64,000 bases of DNA from Brooklawnia sp032229645. GTDB taxonomy: Bacteria > Actinomycetota > Actinomycetes > Propionibacteriales > Propionibacteriaceae. The position numbers and the translations under genes were made by a program. Positions 58,979 through 64,000 of the stretch are shown one piece after another. Under the pieces are notes generated by a model. The model was not told the DNA's origin and made no database searches. It saw only the letters and a program-made list of their open reading frames with translations. Within the stretch, counting starts at the first letter, position 1, and the number at the start of each line of letters is the position of its first letter. The stretch lies in the NCBI GenBank assembly GCA_963722295.1, contig CAVRLB010000007.1, positions 205,481 to 269,480 of the forward strand, read 5' to 3'.

Positions 58979-59650
58979 TCATCCGCGCCGGTGGGCCATC
59001 CCGCGGACGATGCCGTCGCCGATCGACTGCACCAACTGGACGAGCACCGCCATCACGATGATCGTCATCGCCAGCACTTCGCCATTGAACCGCTGGTAGC
59101 CGTAGCGGATGGCGAAGTCGCCGATGCCGCCGCCGCCGATGGCTCCTGCCATCGTCGAGTAACCGATCAGCGTGACCAGGGTCAGGGTGGCGCCCGACAC
59201 CAGTCCGGGCATCGATTCGGGAAGCAGCACCTTCCAGACGATCTGCCAGGTGTTGGCACCCATCACCTGGGCGGCTTCGATCTTGCCTGGCTCCACCTCA
59301 CGCAATGCCGACTCGACGACCCGTGCGTAGAACGGGATGGCGCCGATCGCCAGCGGCACGATCGCGGCGGTCGGGCCGTATGCGGTGCCCATCAGCCAGC
59401 GGGTGAAACTGAGCAACGCGATCATCAGGATGAGGAAGGGCAGCGAGCGCGCGAGATTCACGATCACGCCGACCACCTGATAGACGGCGCGTTGCGGGCG
59501 CAGACCGTCGGGCGAAGTCAGCCGCAGGATCACGCCGACCGCGAGTCCGAGGATTGTCACGATGATGAACGAGCCGCCGACCATCCATGCGGTCTGGCCG
59601 AGGGTCTCCATCATTTCAGGGAATGCTTCAGTCCAGCTGACCTTTCTCAT
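58979..59650 (-). CDS. metI: methionine ABC transporter permease MetI
   Basis: 223 residues, five or six helices, with the binding-protein-dependent permease loop VESALREVEPGKIEAAQVMG, then ANTWQIVWKVLLPESMPGLV (EAA motif). The N-terminus is MRKVSWTEAFPEMMETLGQT. Its start codon overlaps the stop of a 24-codon frame that itself overlaps the metN stop. It completes the metQ-metN-metI D-methionine/L-methionine importer. Confidence 0.93.
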   Translation of the reverse strand: MRKVSWTEAFPEMMETLGQTAWMVGGSFIIVTILGLAVGVILRLTSPDGLRPQRAVYQVVGVIVNLARSLPFLILMIALLSFTRWLMGTAYGPTAAIVPLAIGAIPFYARVVESALREVEPGKIEAAQVMGANTWQIVWKVLLPESMPGLVSGATLTLVTLIGYSTMAGAIGGGGIGDFAIRYGYQRFNGEVLAMTIIVMAVLVQLVQSIGDGIVRGMAHRRG

Positions 59651-59741
59651 CGCCGCGCGCTCACTTCCCGCTTTGCTGATTGTTCGGGCGACCGGGACGG
59701 GCGCAAGTAGACACCACTCATAGCCGCGCGCTCACTTCCCG
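59647..59741 (-). repeat. 71-bp tandem duplication joining metN and metI, with 24-codon coupling frame
   Basis: The 24-bp minus-strand text CGGGAAGTGAGCGCGCGGCK.. ATGA ends metN (59718-59741) and recurs just before metI (59647-59670). The second copy differs at one base. Between them, ATGA at the metN stop opens a 24-codon frame (59721-59647) whose TGA overlaps the metI ATG. A chain of two stop-start overlaps results. This looks like a small tandem duplication that kept translational coupling. Confidence 0.75.
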
Positions 59742-60701
59742 ATCGGTCAGGTATTGGTGGACGGCAGCCCTGTCGTAGACGCCGTCGGGGTGCGTCAGCG
59801 AAACGCGCAAACGACCGACCTTCTGCCCTGCGATCCAGTCGACGGAGCCACCAAGAATCGAGACATCCAATCCGAAATGCTTGGTCAAACCCGAGATGAT
59901 CGGCTCAGCGGTGTGACTTCCGGTGAATGTCAGCACCATTGAGCGCTCCTCGGGATCCAACGCCGGATCGCCTGTCGGCAGCAGGATGTCGGCGAGCTGG
60001 GAGGCGGGATCGGCCACCAGCTCAATCAGCGGCCCCTGCTCGACCACTCGTCCGTCTGCCATCAACGCGGCGGAATCGCAGATGCGGCGCACCACCTCGG
60101 ACTCATGAGTGATGAGCACCACCGTGACGCCGGTCTCCTGGTTGATCCGCTTGAGCAGATCGAGGATCTGCTCGGTGGTGGCGGGGTCCAGCGCGCTGGT
60201 GGCCTCGTCACAGAACAGCACTTGAGGCCCGGCGGCCAGCGCGCGGGCGATACCCACGCGCTGTTTCTGGCCACCGGACAGTTGAGACGGATAGGAGCCG
60301 GCCCGATCACTCAGTCCGACCAACTCCAGCAGCTCGTCCACCTTGGCCGTGCGCTGGGGACCCGAGATGCCCTGGATCTCCAGCGGGAAGGCCACATTCG
60401 CGGCGGCGGTGCGGCTGCCCAGCAGGTTGAAGTGCTGGAAGATCATCCCCATCCGATGCCGCATCTGGCGTAGCTGCGCCCGGTTGAGCGAGGTGAGCTC
60501 AATACCGGCGACCTCCACTGAACCTGACGTCGGACGCTCAAGCGCCGTGAGGCAGCGCATCAGCGTCGTCTTGCCGGCACCGCTGCGTCCCAGGATGCCG
60601 AAGATGCCGCCGTCGGGCACGTGCAGGCTGACGTCCTGCACGGCCGCGACGGCTTTGTCACCTTTGCCATAGACCTTGGTCAGGTTAGTGACGGTGATCA
60701 T
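59718..60701 (-). CDS. metN: methionine ABC transporter ATP-binding protein MetN
   Basis: 327 residues. Motifs are GILGRSGAGKTTLMRCLTAL (Walker A), SQLSGGQKQRVGIARALAAG (signature), VLFCDEATSALDPATTEQIL (Walker B) and VVLITHESEVVRRICDSAAL (H-loop). The C-terminal NIL domain (VLTFTGSHTAEPIISGLTKH, then VSILGGSVDWIAGQKVGRLR) binds methionine and inhibits transport in known MetN proteins. It is 4 bp downstream of metQ. Confidence 0.95.
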   Translation of the reverse strand: MITVTNLTKVYGKGDKAVAAVQDVSLHVPDGGIFGILGRSGAGKTTLMRCLTALERPTSGSVEVAGIELTSLNRAQLRQMRHRMGMIFQHFNLLGSRTAAANVAFPLEIQGISGPQRTAKVDELLELVGLSDRAGSYPSQLSGGQKQRVGIARALAAGPQVLFCDEATSALDPATTEQILDLLKRINQETGVTVVLITHESEVVRRICDSAALMADGRVVEQGPLIELVADPASQLADILLPTGDPALDPEERSMVLTFTGSHTAEPIISGLTKHFGLDVSILGGSVDWIAGQKVGRLRVSLTHPDGVYDRAAVHQYLTDREVSARL

Positions 60702-60705
60702 CTGC

Positions 60706-61563
60706 TCAGCCGTTCACCGGCAGCACGCTGCCCTGGTAGTTGTCGATGATGTACTGCGCAAGCTCGGGCGACTCGAGCGCCTCGGCGAGCTTCTGGACGC
60801 GCGGGTCGTCCTTCAGCGTCGCCTTGGTCACCAGCACGTTGGCATACGGGTTGCCCTCGACCTGCTCGAGGATCAATGCATCGTTGGCCGGAACAAGGCC
60901 GGCTTCCAGCGCGTAGTTGCCATTGACGATCGACAGGGTCACGGCCGGATCATCCAGCGAGGCGGCCAGCTGCGGACGATCGATTTTGATGAAGGAGATG
61001 TTCTTCGGGTTCTCGGAGACATTCGCATCGGTGATCTGCGAGTAGTCGAGGTTCGGATCGTTGCGGTCGACGTCCAGCTTGATCAGGCCGGCATCCTCCA
61101 GCAGGAAGAGGCCACGAGCCTGGTTGGTGGCGTCCGCAGGGATCGCGATCACGGCGTCATTGGGGATGTCGGTCAGCGCGCTGACCTTCTTGGAGTAGAG
61201 GCCGAGGGGCTCCAAGTGCACGGTGGCCACCGGGACGAGATCCGAGCCGGGATGGTTGGCGTTCCAGTCGTCCAGGTAGGGCACGTGCTGGAAGAAGTTG
61301 GCGTCCATGTCACCGGCCTCGGTGAGCTGGTTGACATCGACATCGCCGGAGATCTCGACAACGTCTACCTTCACGTCGCCCAGCAGGCCCAGGGTCTCGG
61401 CCTCACGAATGAGCTCGGCGTGCGGAATGACGTCGGCCATCACCTTGAGCGGCTTGGAGGTGTCGGCAGAGCCATCACCGCTCGACGAGCCGGCACCGCA
61501 GGCTGCCATCGAGGTGAGGAGGGTTGCAGCAAGCGCGCCCGTCAGCAGTTTTCGAAGTCGCAT
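60706..61563 (-). CDS. metQ: methionine-binding lipoprotein MetQ
   Basis: 285 residues. The lipoprotein signal LLTGALAATLLTSMAACGAG has the lipobox MAAC. The NlpA/MetQ domain shows VMADVIPHAELIREAETLGL, VDVNQLTEAGDMDANFFQHV and PYLDDWNANHPGSDLVPVAT, followed by ATNQARGLFLLEDAGLIKLD. It delivers methionine to MetNI. A Met/Cys-rich leader frame and pairing RNA arms lie in its 5' region (61609-61776), so its expression is likely controlled by attenuation. Confidence 0.95.
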   Translation of the reverse strand: MRLRKLLTGALAATLLTSMAACGAGSSSGDGSADTSKPLKVMADVIPHAELIREAETLGLLGDVKVDVVEISGDVDVNQLTEAGDMDANFFQHVPYLDDWNANHPGSDLVPVATVHLEPLGLYSKKVSALTDIPNDAVIAIPADATNQARGLFLLEDAGLIKLDVDRNDPNLDYSQITDANVSENPKNISFIKIDRPQLAASLDDPAVTLSIVNGNYALEAGLVPANDALILEQVEGNPYANVLVTKATLKDDPRVQKLAEALESPELAQYIIDNYQGSVLPVNG

Positions 61564-61608
61564 GGAAGGATCCTATTCATCGGGTTTGGCAGATGTTCGA
61601 TCGTCCAT

Positions 61609-61717
61609 CAGCACGGTCCGCAGCAATCTCTGCGTTCTTCGAGGCAGCGATCGCTGCGACTCCGGTTGCGGAGGAGCGATCGGTCCGTGCTGTCAGACTG
61701 ACATTCGCAGACAGCAC
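61609..61717 (-). promoter_or_regulatory. attenuator RNA: mutually exclusive stems upstream of metQ
   Basis: On the minus strand GTGCTGTC (61717-61710, inside the leader frame) can pair with GACAGCAC (61694-61687, at its stop). The latter segment can instead pair as CAGCACGG (61692-61685) with CCGTGCTG (61616-61609) close to metQ. Enclosed is a hairpin, CGATCGC (61682-61676) with GCGATCG (61654-61648) capped by CTCCG-CAAC-CGGAG. Ribosome position on the Met/Cys codons would choose between them. This is inferred from pairing. Confidence 0.65.
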
Positions 61718-61776
61718 ATGGGCATCGTCATCGAGCAAGCGCAAACTACGCTGCTGATGCTGATGATCTGGCCCAT
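61693..61776 (-). CDS. Met/Cys-rich leader peptide of the metQNI operon
   Basis: A 27-codon frame from the ATG at 61776 to TGA at 61693-61695. It has 5 Met (including the start) and 4 Cys among 27 residues, with the cluster MTMPMCCLRM at residues 16-25. It ends 130 bp before metQ. A promoter with TACCCT 7 nt upstream of the ATG predicts a leaderless mRNA. Another frame overlaps but has no such bias. A leader peptide for sensing charged tRNA-Met and tRNA-Cys is the best explanation; it is unproven. Confidence 0.7.
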   Translation of the reverse strand: MGQIISISSVVCACSMTMPMCCLRMSV

Positions 61777-61783
61777 GGCTTCG

Positions 61784-61813
61784 AGGGTACTTCATCGCCG
61801 GTAGTGGGGCCAA
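61784..61813 (-). promoter_or_regulatory. promoter of the met leader (predicts leaderless start)
   Basis: On the minus strand TTGGCC (-35, 61813-61808), an 18-bp spacer, and TACCCT (-10, 61789-61784), then 7 nt to the leader ATG. It fits the actinobacterial pattern of a -10 box placed so that transcription begins at the start codon. Confidence 0.5.
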
Positions 61814-62101
61814 AACGGGCGATAAGGCGGCTCCAGCGATAGCGACTGCGAAACGGTCGACCCGATCAGCATCGCAACACCTGTGAGAACAGCATGAGAC
61901 AGCGCCGAAGGTTGATCTTGCTCTGGAATCCGCCGATGGACGAATAGTCGCCCTCGAAGTCAAGGCTGCCGCGACGGTCACGTCGGCGTCCGCCAGACAC
62001 CTTGCCGATGCCCCGCCACCAGCCCCCAGAAGAAGACGTGTTAGCGTGACCTCGTCACGGCCCCAAAGGCTCGCGACTGCCGACGACCCGCGGAATCTAC
62101 A
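61814..62101. other. intergenic region with no supported gene
   Basis: About 290 bp between the met leader promoter and the iron-box-like site. Frames exist on the minus strand but none has gene-like features. It presumably carries the promoter of the iron importer near its right end. Confidence 0.4.
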
Positions 62102-62120
62102 ACGGGTTAGGGTCGCCTAA
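62102..62120. promoter_or_regulatory. DtxR/IdeR-box-like operator before the iron importer
   Basis: ACGGGTTAGGGTCGCCTAA matches TTAGGTTAGSCTAACCTAA at 13 of 19 places, including GGTTAGG and CCTAA. It lies 76 bp upstream of the FecCD gene start. A DtxR repressor is encoded at 28083. Confidence 0.6.
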
Positions 62121-62195
62121 GTTCTGCCACGCTGCGTGTGCGGCCCGCGAGCCTCACATGCGTCCCGACATCTTTGGGAGCTCGATCGAACCCTC

Positions 62196-63218
62196 ATGGG
62201 CCAGACCATCGCCACGACCTCCGATTGGACGCGCCTATTGGCGCGGCGCAGGTTTCGTCCTGCCATTTTCGTCGTCCTGCTGGTGCTACTGGTGGCGGCC
62301 TTCGTCTACGGCGTGGGCACCGGCAGCATCCCACTGAGCCCGGAGCAGGTGTTCCAGGGCATCTTCGGGCCCGACGACTACGAATGGCACCGGGTGGTCT
62401 GGGATATTCGGCTGCCACGCGTGCTGCTGGCCGCCATGGTCGGCGCCAACCTCGCCACCTCGGGCGTGATTCTGCAAGCGATCATGGGCAATCCGCTCGC
62501 CGACCCCGGCATCATCGGTGTCTCCTCGGGTGCGGGCCTGTTCGGCATCGTCATCTTGCTGGCGTTCCCCAGCCTCTATCTGATGGTGCCGCTCTTCGCG
62601 TTCATCGGCGCCCTGCTCGCCTGCGTCATCATCTACATGCTGGCCTGGAAGGGTGGCATCCAGCCGATGCGCATCATCCTCGCCGGTGTGGCCGTCTCCA
62701 CGCTGTGCGGCGCCGGGATCTCCGCGGTGATGGTGCTCTACTCCGACCGGGTGCAGAACGCCCTGCTTTTCATGAACGGTTCGCTGTCGATGCGCGGCTG
62801 GAGCGAGGTGCACACGCTGTGGCCCTACTGCCTGTTGGCCCTGACGGCCGCGCTGTTCTGCGCGCGACGGCTGGATGTCATCGTGCTCGGCGACGATGTC
62901 GCCCGCTCGATGGGCATGAATGTGCAGGCCAACCGGATCATGCTGACTGCGATCGCGGCGCTGCTGGCGGCCAGCGCGGTCAGCACCGTGGGTCTGCTCG
63001 GCTTCGTCGGTCTGATCGTGCCGCACATCATGCGGATGATCCTGGGCACCAACCACTCGTTCCTGGTGCCGGGCTCGATCCTTTTCGGCGCCGCACTGGT
63101 GATGTTCAGCGATACCCTCGCACGCACACTGTTCAGCCCGATCGAGATCCCGGTCGGCATCGCGATGGCGGTGCTGGGCGTGCCGTTCTTCCTCTTCCTG
63201 CTGAGGAGGGCGATGTGA
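62196..63218 (+). CDS. FecCD family iron/siderophore ABC permease
   Basis: 340 residues from the ATG at 62196. About ten helices with the BtuC/FecCD signatures DIRLPRVLLAAMVGANLATS, then GVILQAIMGNPLADPGIIGV (the QA..(R/G)NPLA.P...G motif), GVAVSTLCGAGISAVMVLYS, and VGLLGFVGLIVPHIMRMILG. It imports ferric siderophores or heme. The stop overlaps the next gene's GTG. The binding protein is not in this window. Confidence 0.93.
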   Translation: MGQTIATTSDWTRLLARRRFRPAIFVVLLVLLVAAFVYGVGTGSIPLSPEQVFQGIFGPDDYEWHRVVWDIRLPRVLLAAMVGANLATSGVILQAIMGNPLADPGIIGVSSGAGLFGIVILLAFPSLYLMVPLFAFIGALLACVIIYMLAWKGGIQPMRIILAGVAVSTLCGAGISAVMVLYSDRVQNALLFMNGSLSMRGWSEVHTLWPYCLLALTAALFCARRLDVIVLGDDVARSMGMNVQANRIMLTAIAALLAASAVSTVGLLGFVGLIVPHIMRMILGTNHSFLVPGSILFGAALVMFSDTLARTLFSPIEIPVGIAMAVLGVPFFLFLLRRAM

Positions 63219-64000
63219 CCGCCATCCTGAGCGCGCGCGAGCTGCGGCTGAGCCTGGGCGGCCACGAGATCCTGCACGGTATCGACCTCGACTTCGAACC
63301 ACACCGGATACACGCGATCCTCGGCCCCAACGGCTGCGGTAAGACCACCCTGATCAAGGCTCTTTGCGGGGCCGCCAAGCTCAGCCACGGCGAGGTCCGG
63401 CTGGACGATCAGCCGATCAGAAAGCTGAGCGCGTCCAAGCTGGCCCGCAAGATGGCGGTGGTCTGGCAGGGCGGACACACCACCGGCGATCTGACCGTGC
63501 AGCGTCTGGTGAGTTACGGACGCTACGCGCAGCTACCCTGGTGGCAGCTGCGTCCGTCGTCCCACGACGATGCGGTCGAGCGGGCGATGACCGCCACCGG
63601 CGTGCTGCCGATGGCCGACCGGCGCGTGGAGACGCTCTCGGGGGGCGAGCGGCAGCGGGTCTGGGTCGCTGCGGCATTGGCTCAGGAGCCCAAGCTGCTG
63701 CTGCTCGACGAGCCCACCACCTATCTCGACATCGCCCACCAGATCGACATCCTGGAGCTGGTGCGCGAGCTCAACCAGACGATGGGGCTGACCGTCATCG
63801 CCGTGCTGCACGACCTCACCCAGGCTGCGCGCTACTGCGACCGCTGCGTCGTGATGGGCGATGGACGCATCCTGCGCCAGGGCACTCCCGAGCAGGCACT
63901 GTCGTGGTCGGCAGTGGCCCAGGACTTCGCGGTCGATTCGTGGGTGACCAGCGATCCGGACGGTAAGCGTCCGGTCATTGCGCCGCGGCAGCGCATCCAG
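63215..64000 (+). CDS. FecE/FepC-like ATP-binding protein (partial, runs off right edge)
   Basis: From a GTG at 63215 (overlapping the permease stop as GTGA; GAGGAGG upstream) the frame is open to position 64000, 262 codons. Motifs are AILGPNGCGKTTLIKALCGA (Walker A), TLSGGERQRVWVAAALAQEP (signature), LLLLDEPTTYLDIAHQIDIL (Walker B) and VIAVLHDLTQAARYCDRCVV (H-loop). This is the ATPase of the iron importer with the permease at 62196. Only its last residues may be missing. Confidence 0.93.
   Translation, partial: MTAILSARELRLSLGGHEILHGIDLDFEPHRIHAILGPNGCGKTTLIKALCGAAKLSHGEVRLDDQPIRKLSASKLARKMAVVWQGGHTTGDLTVQRLVSYGRYAQLPWWQLRPSSHDDAVERAMTATGVLPMADRRVETLSGGERQRVWVAAALAQEPKLLLLDEPTTYLDIAHQIDILELVRELNQTMGLTVIAVLHDLTQAARYCDRCVVMGDGRILRQGTPEQALSWSAVAQDFAVDSWVTSDPDGKRPVIAPRQRIQ

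Noticed and set aside
61577..61981. A longer minus-strand frame through the metQ leader region
   Set aside because: It has ordinary shadow-like composition. The overlapping 27-codon frame has a strong Met/Cys bias, a fitting promoter and RNA pairing, so the longer frame is not supported as a gene.

Overview
The window is high-GC DNA from an actinobacterium. The most likely family is Propionibacteriaceae or a close relative. This is inferred from gene content typical of Actinobacteria: a Glp/GlpR (SepX) division locus, an acVLRF1-type release factor, the DUF2530, DUF3027, DUF3263 and DUF4032 families, a DtxR-type metal repressor, CIRCE elements at groEL, and several promoters that look leaderless. 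No rRNA is present. Three tRNAs are seen: Ala-CGC, Arg-CCU and Thr-UGU.

Region 1 (1 to about 12.3 kb) is an accessory graveyard ending at tRNA-Ala. It mixes intact small genes (YdeI-like, VOC, TetR, AraC, wHTH regulators) with many broken ones: remnants of an S66 peptidase, an Abi/HEPN protein, two VOC fragments, an IS4-type transposase, a metallo-beta-lactamase that has lost its metal-binding core, an ABC ATPase with a one-base frameshift followed by a truncated permease, a serine recombinase without a catalytic domain, and a broken alpha/beta hydrolase. Region 2 (12.4-19.4 kb) holds a chorismate mutase-like gene, a toxin-antitoxin-like patch with two head-to-head members of one family, and a two-component system divergent from an ABC exporter plus an erythromycin-esterase-like gene.

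Region 3 (19.5-27.5 kb) is a conserved actinobacterial block: a GlpR/SepX-like membrane protein (apparently frameshifted), a RimJ-type acetyltransferase, Glp (MoeA-like), 5-formyl-THF cyclo-ligase, an FmdB-type zinc ribbon, a SAF protein, MscL and an adenosine/adenine deaminase. Region 4 (28-46.7 kb) is mostly housekeeping: DtxR, acVLRF1, a purine permease, DUF2530, DUF3027, a cold-shock protein, a shortened helicase-associated protein, NUDIX, CutC, GroEL with two CIRCE operators, mannose-6-phosphate isomerase, DedA and an MsiK/UgpC-type ATPase.

Region 5 (46.9-64 kb) carries cystathionine gamma-synthase, DUF4032, CysS, RlmB, an altronate dehydratase-like gene with a GntR regulator, GlyA, dCTP deaminase, an FHA protein, the methionine transporter operon metQ-metN-metI and the start of a siderophore/heme ABC importer. 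The most striking regulatory feature lies upstream of metQ. It is a 27-codon open frame in which 9 residues are Met or Cys, preceded by a promoter that would make it leaderless and followed by mutually exclusive stems. It looks like a sulfur-amino-acid leader-peptide attenuator. A second theme is a family of GC-rich intergenic repeats built on CAGCGGCT/AGCCGCTG that recurs at three or more loci.
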